A DNA stretch of 48,139 nucleotides from Omnitrophica WOR_2 bacterium RIFOXYA2_FULL_38_17 (GTDB lineage Bacteria; Omnitrophota; Gorgyraeia; Zapsychrales; Zapsychraceae). The translations under genes and the position numbers were made by a program. The stretch spans positions 1 through 48,139 of the forward strand of contig MHHG01000031.1 of assembly GCA_001805965.1 (NCBI GenBank). The letters are read 5' to 3'. Below the pieces are notes generated by a model. The model saw only the letters and a list, made by a program, of their open reading frames with translations, did not search any database and was not told where the DNA came from. Below are positions 23,794 through 31,844 of the stretch, piece by piece. Within the stretch, counting starts at the first letter, position 1. The number at the start of each line of letters is the position of its first letter.

Positions 23794-24947
23794 AGCCTCA
23801 TTGCCTTTTTACCCCATTCCTTGGGTGGTGACTCGAAGTTGATCACAACATCAAACTCTTTAAACGATAAGTTGAGTAATGATGTAAGCATCAAAGGATT
23901 GGTTGATTCAGGCAGGATCTTAAGCGTAGTGAATTTATGATACTTCCCGCCCCAATGCATGTATTCACCTGCGTCCTGATCGATAGCAAGATCAGAACAG
24001 CAGACTTGTTTGCTGAATACTTCATTAGCTTTAGGGCGTGGACATAGTAATCCATCATTTACCCTGTCAGGATTCATATATCCATAGATCAGCTTCATAA
24101 ACTCATATGGATTAAGACGTTCATACTTAAACCCTGCACCATTAAGCCCACCTTCTACTGATTCAAGGATATTAATGAACTCTGATTTGATGCGTGCAAC
24201 TTCATCTTCACAAACATCTTTAAACTTTCGAAAGCCCTGAACAAAAGTTGCTGTCTTTTTCTTTGCCTCTACTCCCCTGTAATTAACAAACAAAAAACAG
24301 CGGATACGCCTAAAAACATTATTCTCTTCAATACCTTTAAGCTTGTTGATCCTCTCCTGATGCATTCCCGCGATCAGATAATTTTTGTTTTTGATGATAC
24401 TATGTTCATTGATCGTATCCTGATAACTACCGTCAAGATCAAAGATAATCTGATATGATGCCCTTTCGGTCAAATTATTAAGAAGTGTCTCGATCTTTGA
24501 CGAATAAAGGATCGCTTCTTCCTGTGAATAGTTACCAACATAAGGGCATTCGAGCAAATATCCAACAGACACCGAATCATCTTTAAAGACAATAAACTCA
24601 TCTTCAAGATGACTGTAAGGCAATAATTCCTGAAGCGCGTTTAATCGAATATCAAGGCCTCTTCCTCTAATAACATCGATCAATGATTGAGGAATTGCCG
24701 TATACTCTTTTGGTTTAAAAAACCATTGAATACAATGTTCTACTGTTTGCGGGGGCTTCCCCTTCTTGATAAAAAGAAGAAGCCCTGCAACTGTTGATCC
24801 AACCAAAAGCACAACAACTGTATTTACTTGAAAAGCCTGCAAAGACAAAAAGACACCTAAAACTATGAAGATATCAAACTCTTCAAATCCGAGGATCTTC
24901 ATTTTGTCCTGCAAGTTTCTTAAACATGGTTCGACATAAGTGCGCAT
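23763..24947 (-). CDS. virB4: VirB3-VirB4 N-terminal part (TraC-like), out of frame with the ATPase half
   Basis: The 394-residue frame begins with a short VirB3-like membrane region (hydrophobic stretches EFDIFIVLGVFLSLQAF and VVVLLVGSTVAGLLLFI, residues 22-60). It continues into the VirB4/TraC N-terminal domain, with EFIVFKDDSVSVGYLLECPY and SYQIIFDLDGSYQDTIN as recognisable pieces. It ends within the linker that normally leads into the arginine-rich RRREYG segment, which opens the other frame. The start is supported by AAGGAAGGAGGAG. The hydrophobic N-terminus suggests a VirB3-VirB4 fusion, which explains why no separate VirB3 gene is present. Confidence 0.82.
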   Translation of the reverse strand: MRTYVEPCLRNLQDKMKILGFEEFDIFIVLGVFLSLQAFQVNTVVVLLVGSTVAGLLLFIKKGKPPQTVEHCIQWFFKPKEYTAIPQSLIDVIRGRGLDIRLNALQELLPYSHLEDEFIVFKDDSVSVGYLLECPYVGNYSQEEAILYSSKIETLLNNLTERASYQIIFDLDGSYQDTINEHSIIKNKNYLIAGMHQERINKLKGIEENNVFRRIRCFLFVNYRGVEAKKKTATFVQGFRKFKDVCEDEVARIKSEFINILESVEGGLNGAGFKYERLNPYEFMKLIYGYMNPDRVNDGLLCPRPKANEVFSKQVCCSDLAIDQDAGEYMHWGGKYHKFTTLKILPESTNPLMLTSLLNLSFKEFDVVINFESPPKEWGKKAMRLCVGANTAIF

Positions 24948-24972
24948 TTTCTCCTCCTTCCTTAAGATTCAA

Positions 24973-25260
24973 TTAAAATACTGAACTGATTAGATCAACA
25001 ATAAGTGGTGCTCCAAAAACAATGATCGTGCCTATCAATGCAGCTATAAATATTTGATTATTTCCCATCATTCTTTGCCAACCTGCAAAAATAAGCAGTA
25101 TGATGGCGATCGGTACTGATACCGCTTTGATCGCATCTAAGATACTTTCAATACTGCTTTGAAAATCTGCGAATGCCGGCGTTGCCATTACTACAAACAA
25201 CAAAAACAACACAAAAGTCTTTAGAACGCTTATTACTTTTCTTTTAGTATTCTTGTTCAT
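24973..25260 (-). CDS. virB2: VirB2/TrbC-like pilin
   Basis: A 95-residue protein: basic start, signal peptide (VLFLLFVVMATPAFA, cut near residue 31), a short polar segment and two hydrophobic helices (VSVPIAIILLIFAGWQRMM and IFIAALIGTIIVFGAPLIV) separated by a short loop. This is the standard topology of VirB2/TrbC pilins. GGAG precedes the ATG and the gene overlaps the upstream stop by four bases. It probably forms the conjugative pilus or channel lining. Confidence 0.82.
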   Translation of the reverse strand: MNKNTKRKVISVLKTFVLFLLFVVMATPAFADFQSSIESILDAIKAVSVPIAIILLIFAGWQRMMGNNQIFIAALIGTIIVFGAPLIVDLISSVF

Positions 25261-25985
25261 CGGATTTCTCCTTTCTCTTCATTTACGGCGTATGCCTTAT
25301 TAAATTCTTCCATTGTTACAAAACTAAAATTTAACCCTGTTCCTTTGATCTTTCCTCCTTTCGTTAATTCGGTTTCTATTTTTTGTAATTTCACCTTTAT
25401 AGGATCATTCTCACAGATATAGATCACGTTATTGTTTTTCACATCGTGCCTTCTATCGTAAAACTGAAATATCTCTAAATACCTTTTCGGTGCCTTTAAT
25501 GAACGCTCATATTCAAGAAAGAACTTCTGCTTACTTCCGTCTTTTCTCAAATGCCAAAATATTGCATCCGGGATCTTATGCATTGAAATTCCATCTCTTC
25601 TAAACGGCGGCAATGCCCTTAAATATTCTTCACTCCACCACTTAACAACTCTGATCTTTTCTGAATTCTCTAACACTGCCCTGATATGATTAATGCCTAA
25701 TGAATGTGCCACTTTCACTAACAAACTTTTTCCTCTTACCTTAAAATTCGGGATATCGTTATAAAAAGGTTTCAACATTTCAAAATTCTTCTTGTCTTCA
25801 ATAAACCAAATTCCATACTGAAAACCTCCATACTGTTGATGCGTAATACCTAGCTCATTCATCATTACTCTTACTGCATGCTCACTATCCCACTTCCTAA
25901 AATAATCCATAACATCACTAACTCTCACTACACCCTGCTCAGCAACAAACCTTAAAACCTGTATCTTCATTAATTGTCTCTTCAT
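25257..25985 (-). CDS. Replication-relaxation family protein, candidate DNA-processing protein of the element
   Basis: The 242-residue product has an N-terminal winged helix (QVLRFVAEQGVVRVSDVMDY) and a C-terminal nuclease-like fold with HKIPDAIFWHLRKDGSKQKF followed by LEYERSLK and YLEIFQFYDRR. The P-D...E-x-E-R arrangement is what I associate with the Replic_Relax family found in mobile elements. It is the first gene of the conjugation operon, directly next to the hairpin-rich region, and no canonical relaxase motif (HUH triad) was found elsewhere. It may therefore act at oriT, but that is inference. AAAGGAGG precedes the start. Confidence 0.65.
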   Translation of the reverse strand: MKRQLMKIQVLRFVAEQGVVRVSDVMDYFRKWDSEHAVRVMMNELGITHQQYGGFQYGIWFIEDKKNFEMLKPFYNDIPNFKVRGKSLLVKVAHSLGINHIRAVLENSEKIRVVKWWSEEYLRALPPFRRDGISMHKIPDAIFWHLRKDGSKQKFFLEYERSLKAPKRYLEIFQFYDRRHDVKNNNVIYICENDPIKVKLQKIETELTKGGKIKGTGLNFSFVTMEEFNKAYAVNEEKGEIR

Positions 25986-26026
25986 CTCAAATCCTCCTTT
26001 AAAATCATTCTTTTATACCCAAACAA

Positions 26027-26062
26027 AAAGCCACCCCTAAACCAGACGTCTGGGATGGCTTT
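26027..26062 (-). terminator. Hairpin terminator before the conjugation operon
   Basis: AAAGCCACCCC pairs with GGGATGGCTTT (10 of 11) around a loop containing CAGACGTCTG, which is itself a palindrome. On the minus strand the stem is followed by TTTTTG. It would end transcripts coming from the regulatory genes to the right. Confidence 0.65.
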
Positions 26063-26438
26063 ATAAATTGCTTGGGATTCTCTAGGGAGCTACCCTAAAT
26101 CTCCATCAAAATTATTATTCTTTACTCTTATAAAATCTTCTCTTCACTGATACCTAAGGGTCGTTTAAGACCCCTATATCTCAAATCAAAACATTGGTTG
26201 AGAGAGAGGGGTCTTGAACAATCTGTGAACTTCAGTGAACAGATTCCCTTTGGTATCATTGAAGTTAGAAGATTCGTTCCCTTCACGCGACCTTCACGAA
26301 TGAAGCTTAAATGAAGCTTTCCTGAAGGTGTTGTTCCAGAAAAAGATTCATTCCAGAGTTGCGATACAACTTACAAAAATCAATGTATCGCTTCTGAAAT
26401 GAAGGTCTCATGAAGCTCCTGATCATCCTTCTCCCCCA
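26063..26438. other. Hairpin-rich non-coding region, candidate oriT or structured RNA
   Basis: No gene is seen. The region is dense in symmetry. An 18-base inverted repeat (26167-26184 with 26198-26215, 16 of 18 paired, 13-base loop) is the largest. AATCTGT...ACAGATT (about 26220-26246) flanks two direct GTGAAC units. GAAGCTT is repeated directly near 26303-26318, and GCGATACA (26361-26368) pairs with TGTATCGC (26384-26391). It lies between the replication-relaxation gene and the regulatory pair, the usual place for an origin of transfer. Functional assignment is inferred. Confidence 0.5.
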
Positions 26439-26498
26439 AACAAAAAGGGCATAACCGTGGTTGTGGCGCCACAATTATGCCCTTGAAATTCTGTTTGG
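26436..26498 (-). terminator. Terminator of the PAS regulator gene, with extended inverted repeat
   Basis: The inner arms AAGGGCATAA (26445-26454) and TTATGCCCTT (26475-26484) are perfect and lead on the minus strand into TTTTTG. The outer arms CCAAACA (26436-26442) and TGTTTGG (26492-26498) extend the structure, and the apical loop holds the palindrome TTGTGGCGCCACAA. It begins 41 bases after the PAS-HTH stop. Confidence 0.75.
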
Positions 26499-26538
26499 AA
26501 TTTAGCTGATCAGGCTAAATCTGTTAAATTTTTAAAGA

Positions 26539-27771
26539 TCAATTCTGCTTGTATATTTCGTATCTATATTTTGACACTTGCTGTTCTGTTAAATTTGTAA
26601 GCCCAGCGATTTCCTTATCAGACTTACCCAATATAAATAACGGAAAAAGCTCTTTCTGTTTTGAAGTCAAATTTTCCATAACATCAACTTCATTGCCGCC
26701 TACAATACTTAAAAACATTTTTAAACTATTTGTAATTCCTGAAAGAATAAACCGTTTTAAGCGGGATATTGTTTTTGTTAGATCCGTGATCCTTTTCTGA
26801 TTTTCGTTTTTAAGGCGAACTTCCTCTGTTACATCCCTGATCGTTCCGTTATATCCCCAAACCTTATTGTCACGGATAATAACAGCAGCTGTGATCTGAA
26901 CATCAATCGGAGTGCCATCTTTTTTTCTTAGTGTCATTTCGTATTTTTTGACACCACCCAATCGTTCAATGGTACGGATATACTCTTTTCTATCATTAGC
27001 ATTAAAATACACATCTTGAACTTTAGTCTGGGTCAAAAATTCTTCCCTGCTTTTGTACCCAAACATCCGAACGCCTTCTTCATTAATATCAAACCATTTC
27101 CCTTCTTTCGTGGTAATAAAAATGCATCCTTTATAATCAGAAAAAAGCGTCTGATATAAGTTATTGGTCACATCCCGGGATATGCCCATCAATCCAATAA
27201 TTTTGCCAGATTCATCTCTTCTGGGCACTTTTGTAGTTGAAACATAGTGCCTTGTTCCATCACCAAAGGTAATATATTCAACCTTATCAATGATCGGTTT
27301 GCCTGTTGTCATAACATATTCATCATCCTGGATCATTGGTTCAGCTTCTTCTTTGGAATAGAGGTCACGGTCTGTCTTTCCTATAACATCCGTAAACTTG
27401 CTGCGCATACCCATTGCATGCGCATTATTAACTAATATTAATTCACCAACCCGATTCTTAAAAAAGATCGCATCAGGCCATGAATCCAATAGATCCTTCA
27501 TGATCAGCCACATTTTTCCATCTTTATATTCAATGCTTGTTTTAGTTTCGGTATCATGAAAATAATTTGCAACTCTGGAAGATGAAGATAACACTTTCAT
27601 ATTCTGTGTAATAACTGAGCGTATATTGGCTATCTGACATAGCTCATCTTCATTGACATTTCTTGGTTTATAAGTTGTATTCATATAATCATCATACTTC
27701 AAATTTGCAAAATTCAACAATGCCTTAAATTTGTCCATCGGTTGTTTTGTATACACTTTATTTTTCATCAT
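26539..27771 (-). CDS. PAS-domain transcriptional regulator with C-terminal HTH
   Basis: About 410 residues: a first PAS domain near residues 85-195 (LDSWPDAIFFKNRVGELILV, then GLMGISRDVTNN), a second near 200-315 (GKWFDINEEGVRMFGYKSRE, KKDGTPIDVQITAAV, GYNGTIRDVTEE), a short coiled coil, and a LuxR-like HTH at the end (LTSKQKELFPLFILGKSDKE, EIAGLTNLTEQQVSKY). No kinase domain is visible, so signal and DNA binding are in one chain. The GGAGG upstream overlaps the sigma-like gene's 3' end; with several in-frame ATGs I chose 27771 for SD spacing. It probably controls transfer or cargo genes. Confidence 0.78.
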   Translation of the reverse strand: MMKNKVYTKQPMDKFKALLNFANLKYDDYMNTTYKPRNVNEDELCQIANIRSVITQNMKVLSSSSRVANYFHDTETKTSIEYKDGKMWLIMKDLLDSWPDAIFFKNRVGELILVNNAHAMGMRSKFTDVIGKTDRDLYSKEEAEPMIQDDEYVMTTGKPIIDKVEYITFGDGTRHYVSTTKVPRRDESGKIIGLMGISRDVTNNLYQTLFSDYKGCIFITTKEGKWFDINEEGVRMFGYKSREEFLTQTKVQDVYFNANDRKEYIRTIERLGGVKKYEMTLRKKDGTPIDVQITAAVIIRDNKVWGYNGTIRDVTEEVRLKNENQKRITDLTKTISRLKRFILSGITNSLKMFLSIVGGNEVDVMENLTSKQKELFPLFILGKSDKEIAGLTNLTEQQVSKYRYEIYKQN

Positions 27772-28615
27772 CATCGCCTCCATTAGAGCACTTCATTTTG
27801 TTTTTAAAACTTAATAAATACCTCTTCATCTTCTTCGTTATGTTATAGATAACGCGTATGTCCATATTCATCCATTCTGCGATATCTCTAGGTTTCTCAA
27901 TCATAACTGATCTGGCAATAATCAAGAAAATTACTCGTTTTTGCGAATTAAATTTTTCATCCAATTTCATCTGGGATGAACTGCCCAATATCCAAAATTC
28001 ATTCTGAACCTCACCTTTCTGATCAATATACCCATTAGAAATTAAACACTTCATTAGCCCTGCTGAGTCATAAATTTCCTTAAAACATTCTTCAAAGACA
28101 ACTCCATTAAATACAAATATCTTCGCTATCTTAGTTAGACATGCATCTTTCTTAATAAATTGCAGGAATTCAGAAATTATCTGTTCAGCTGTTAGATTAA
28201 ACATTTTGGATGGGAACATTTTATATTGACATTTTTCAGGATAGGAAGCAAAGTCTAGCATATTACATACCCGAATAGCATCTTTCGATTCAAAGAATTG
28301 TGAAACCGTCAAAACATTCTCTTTACTAATAGCTAGGTGAGAAACTGTTGCTTTTATAGACTGTTTTATAAATGCCTCAAATTCTACCCCTATTTCACAA
28401 TTTAACGTGTTATCAAAGATCTTAACAAATACTGTTTCCACAATATCTTCACCATCTAAGCCACCGGGAGGAATACCACCGACCTTACCTTGCCAAACTC
28501 TTTCAGCCAAAAGCGAATTTGCAAAACACACATACCCAAGCCAAAGGGCATTCCAACTATTTTTTTGGATCTCTTGCTCTAGCGTATGCTTAATATTGTT
28601 TTGGACTTTTGTCAT
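27758..28615 (-). CDS. Divergent sigma-70-family-like protein
   Basis: The first ~115 residues (GLDGEDIVETVFVKIFDN, VEFEAFIKQSIKATVSHLA) resemble region 2 of ECF-type sigma factors. The last ~60 residues (KRVIFLIIARSVMIEKPRDI, AEWMNMDIRVIYNITKKMK) look like a region 4 HTH. Between them is a 110-residue insert I cannot place, so the total of 285 is longer than a standard ECF factor. It is coupled to the PAS-HTH gene by a 14-base overlap with that gene's chosen start, suggesting joint regulation. GGGGGAGG lies eight bases before the ATG. It could be a bona fide alternative sigma or a sigma-derived regulator. Confidence 0.6.
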   Translation of the reverse strand: MTKVQNNIKHTLEQEIQKNSWNALWLGYVCFANSLLAERVWQGKVGGIPPGGLDGEDIVETVFVKIFDNTLNCEIGVEFEAFIKQSIKATVSHLAISKENVLTVSQFFESKDAIRVCNMLDFASYPEKCQYKMFPSKMFNLTAEQIISEFLQFIKKDACLTKIAKIFVFNGVVFEECFKEIYDSAGLMKCLISNGYIDQKGEVQNEFWILGSSSQMKLDEKFNSQKRVIFLIIARSVMIEKPRDIAEWMNMDIRVIYNITKKMKRYLLSFKNKMKCSNGGDDDEK

Positions 28616-28882
28616 AACGTTTTCCTCCCCCTACTTCTATATGTCAAGAAGAATGCGTTTTTAGCCAAAATTATTGAAAATATTTTAAAATAATTTGTTT
28701 TTATGTGTGAACAGGTAAGGCAGAGAGATAGAATTGGGAAGTTTTTGGAAAAATCAATACTGTGAGGGTCTCTTTTATTATCGTATTCGTGGCACCTTCT
28801 TTCAGGAAAATATTGAATTTGACTTATGTATTATTATATCACAACTGAGGTTAATTCACTTGGCAATTTTTAAACACAAGTT

Positions 28883-29623
28883 CTATTTTATTAACTCATT
28901 AAAATTCACAAAAATAACTTCTTTTGTTTGTAGCATATCTATTCCCCATATTTTACTTAAAATATTTAAGGCACGATTTACTTGCATAGATCTAAGAGGC
29001 TTCTCATCCCGCTTTAAAAAAGGTCCATCAGTTTCAGTCAAAATTCTATTTCTAGGAATATTTTTAATTAAAGATATGCCACTTTGTGTTTGCAACATTC
29101 TTTCATTAACTGAAAAATAACATCCATACCTGACAGCAGATATCGCATCTTTCAAACTTCCAGAATACCAATGCAATATTACCTTACCCTTCTCAATAGG
29201 GTAGTAAGCTTTCAGATTCATTACAACGTTTCGAGCTGCATTACGACTATGCACAGATAATATTTTATCATTATAATTGGAACATAACTTCAGAATACGC
29301 TTAAAGACTTCCTCCTGTACATTTAATGATTTAATATACTCTTTTGAGCCATCTAATCCAATTTCTCCGATAAATCTTGTTTCCTTTATATATTTCTCAA
29401 ACAGTCCTAACTCATTTTTTCTTTCTTCAGCTAGTTGCGGATGCAAGCCAAGTGCAACCCGAATATATTTATAAGGCATTGCTAACTCGTAATTTCTTTT
29501 CCACACACAAGGAGCATTGGTTACAGTTAAAACATTTATCTTTTTTTGATCACATTCCCTTAGCAATTCTATGTGATCTTCAAATAAATCAAGATGACAA
29601 TGACAATCTACGAATTCAGACAA
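28883..29623 (-). CDS. qatD: QatD, TatD-family metal-dependent DNase of the Qat system
   Basis: The TatD TIM-barrel metal sites are all visible: DCHCHLDLFED at the N-terminus, FIGEIGLDGS, LSVHSRNAARNVV, VILHWYSGS and ILTETDGPF. The start codon is TTG at 29623, because the only nearby ATG (in ATGGAG) is in another frame; that GGAG serves as Shine-Dalgarno. At 246 residues the length is normal. It follows qatC by 18 bases as the last gene of the operon. In Qat the nuclease is required for phage defence (family knowledge). Confidence 0.85.
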   Translation of the reverse strand: MSEFVDCHCHLDLFEDHIELLRECDQKKINVLTVTNAPCVWKRNYELAMPYKYIRVALGLHPQLAEERKNELGLFEKYIKETRFIGEIGLDGSKEYIKSLNVQEEVFKRILKLCSNYNDKILSVHSRNAARNVVMNLKAYYPIEKGKVILHWYSGSLKDAISAVRYGCYFSVNERMLQTQSGISLIKNIPRNRILTETDGPFLKRDEKPLRSMQVNRALNILSKIWGIDMLQTKEVIFVNFNELIK

Positions 29624-29641
29624 CTCTGTTTTTCTCCATTT

Positions 29642-30991
29642 TTAATTAATCTTTAAACTCTTAAACAACACATCAATTTCTTCCATACCTCTTCTGTAAA
29701 CATCCGAATAATTATTCAGCTCTGACGAGTAGTCAAACAAGGGACCTGCTTTAAAAATTAACAACTTTTCTATTCCTGGTTTATCTTTTAATCTTTTTAT
29801 TGAACGTAAAAAGGGATAAATATATTCTTTATTTTCAATACTAGAAATATTTCTTTTATAATCAGTTAAATCATTAATCAAATGCTGTGCTTTATGAAAA
29901 GCTGCTCTGCGAATAACACATGGCACGCATAATCCACAATGCCCTACACCAATTTCTTTTCTAAATCTTCCCGCAGCCGGATGAGCACAAGACATAGTTT
30001 CAGAAATAAAGGTTTTTAAATTATTCTGGTTCGTACACGATGCTAACATCTCTCCTTTAGTCAGAAATCTATATGGATTTTCTAATGAAATATTTAATTT
30101 GAGGGCATCGATTAATTGTTGAAATCTCAATATATAATAAGGATGAGTTGTTCTAGTGCTAAGAGCTCCTAAACGTAACGGTGATAATGGAACATTTAAA
30201 GATATCAATCCGTTTTCGGGTATTATTAATCTCCTATTCCCTTTTAGTGATGAAGCCGCTAATATTCCCAGCGCTAAAAAAACAAAAGATCTGCCCCTTT
30301 CTGTTTTTTCTTCATCACCAGCAAATATCTTCTTTGGGGCACTCAAACGAATAGGAAAATATTCTACAGCATTATTATATTGCTGTTTAAGATACTCATA
30401 CGCTTTCCTTTGGGGGCCACCAACATCCACACTTTTTCGATGTCCGACTAATAGCGGCTTATCCTTCCCTTCAATTAAATCAATAGCCCCTATAAAACTA
30501 TCCATACCACCAGAAAACAATGAAACCACTTCCCCATCATAATTCCCTGCAATTTCTTTCTTCTTTTTATTTTTAAACAATTCGTTATAATTAAAAGCTG
30601 TACCTCTAAAACTGATTGTCCACCGATCACCTGTTAAGAATCTTAAAATTACTGCAATCCGGTCTTTCTGCATATTCCATATTTTGGGGTCACTTACTGG
30701 AATATAAAGATCTATTTCCCTTACCCAGCTATCATCCGATTCTTTTTCTCTATTAATACGAGTATCAGAAGATAACACACCTACTGCTACATTCAATAAA
30801 TCTATCGCAATGTGTGAAGGTTTTAGTCCAAGACGATTCAATCCATCAAAAACATACTCATGCTTTACTCTTTTATCAGCAGAAAGAATATTATTTAAAA
30901 AAGGGACATCAACAACTTTAGATTTCGTATCTAACAATCTGACTTTTTTATTATCCCCAGAACCTATTCTAATAACAATTGAATATCTCAT
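29642..30991 (-). CDS. qatC: QatC, QueC-like enzyme of the Qat system
   Basis: An N-terminal domain of ~150 residues precedes a PP-loop ATP-pyrophosphatase domain with SLFSGGMDSFIG (SGGMDS at residues 160-165) and GHRKSVDVGGPQRK. A QueC-type zinc cluster follows in the C-terminal third (MSCAHPAAGRFRKE, VGHCGLCVPCVIRR). QueC makes 7-cyano-7-deazaguanine. QatC relatives have been reported to couple a deazaguanine-type base to the N-terminal glycine of a partner protein; I recall this from recent work on Qat and type IV CBASS. It overlaps qatB by four bases. Confidence 0.87.
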   Translation of the reverse strand: MRYSIVIRIGSGDNKKVRLLDTKSKVVDVPFLNNILSADKRVKHEYVFDGLNRLGLKPSHIAIDLLNVAVGVLSSDTRINREKESDDSWVREIDLYIPVSDPKIWNMQKDRIAVILRFLTGDRWTISFRGTAFNYNELFKNKKKKEIAGNYDGEVVSLFSGGMDSFIGAIDLIEGKDKPLLVGHRKSVDVGGPQRKAYEYLKQQYNNAVEYFPIRLSAPKKIFAGDEEKTERGRSFVFLALGILAASSLKGNRRLIIPENGLISLNVPLSPLRLGALSTRTTHPYYILRFQQLIDALKLNISLENPYRFLTKGEMLASCTNQNNLKTFISETMSCAHPAAGRFRKEIGVGHCGLCVPCVIRRAAFHKAQHLINDLTDYKRNISSIENKEYIYPFLRSIKRLKDKPGIEKLLIFKAGPLFDYSSELNNYSDVYRRGMEEIDVLFKSLKIN

Positions 30992-31836
30992 TTAATCCCC
31001 TCTGCTTCTATGCGAAGAATCTCAAATGCATTTTCATAAATTTTATTCATCAATGGCTCCAAATCATTTCTGGAAATCCCGTTATCTACTTCATCTAAGC
31101 GTGCATGCAATTGATTCCTAACAGAATCAAATATAAATCCATCCACAGCTGCTTGTATCTGAATTGCAGAAGTTGCATCTAATTCTGTAAAATCATATTT
31201 AGTCCCAATATCGTTAATTAAACGTAAACTTATTGTTTTGCTAATAAATTGAATCACAATTGTATTAATCTGTTGATCAGTAAAATTAAGCTCATTTTCG
31301 ATCTCATCAGACTGTATTATTATTGTTTCAATAAAAGCATCACGTGCAATGCCAACATCAATTGAACCATCAGAAGGACAAATAACATCAACAAGTGAAG
31401 CAAATATTTCTTTTGGCGGCTTACCTATTAAATTTTCTTTGGATATCTTCTTTAATGTTGCATCAAGCCCTTCTCGCTTGATATCACTCAAATAAGTCAT
31501 TAAATTCGATGCGGCGTATCGTGAAGCCGTCATTCTGCGAGCAGCCGTTCCCGCTCCACCATAACCGGAAGCAATGCATCTACTTATTGCAGAACCAAGA
31601 CTTGATTTGGAGCGACCACCAGATGATAAATATCGAGTAAAATCACTTCTTGGTTGTCTAAAACGGTTATCAAAACCCTTAGGGGTAACTTCAGGAGGTT
31701 GTTTATCTTTACCATTTTTATCATTTCCCCCAGGCTGTATGGGTATTTGCGGATCTACGGGCGGTGCCGAATCAGACCAATTTGGTAATAACGGTGTAGA
31801 TGGTTTTTGTCCAGGATTAGAAGAAGATGTTCCCAT
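30988..31836 (-). CDS. qatB: QatB, Qat system protein
   Basis: The 282-residue product starts MGTSSSNPGQKPS, so Met removal would expose an N-terminal glycine. A ~70-residue Pro/Gln/Asp-rich disordered stretch follows, then a basic Gly/Ser linker (SSGGRSKSSLGSA) and a helical C-terminal domain of ~190 residues. I identify it as QatB by its place between the KAP ATPase and the QueC-like gene and by this layout. The start is firm: AGGGA lies five bases upstream and no other in-frame ATG precedes it. The exposed glycine fits the reported modification of QatB by QatC. Confidence 0.82.
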   Translation of the reverse strand: MGTSSSNPGQKPSTPLLPNWSDSAPPVDPQIPIQPGGNDKNGKDKQPPEVTPKGFDNRFRQPRSDFTRYLSSGGRSKSSLGSAISRCIASGYGGAGTAARRMTASRYAASNLMTYLSDIKREGLDATLKKISKENLIGKPPKEIFASLVDVICPSDGSIDVGIARDAFIETIIIQSDEIENELNFTDQQINTIVIQFISKTISLRLINDIGTKYDFTELDATSAIQIQAAVDGFIFDSVRNQLHARLDEVDNGISRNDLEPLMNKIYENAFEILRIEAEGIK

Positions 31837-31844
31837 ATATTTCC

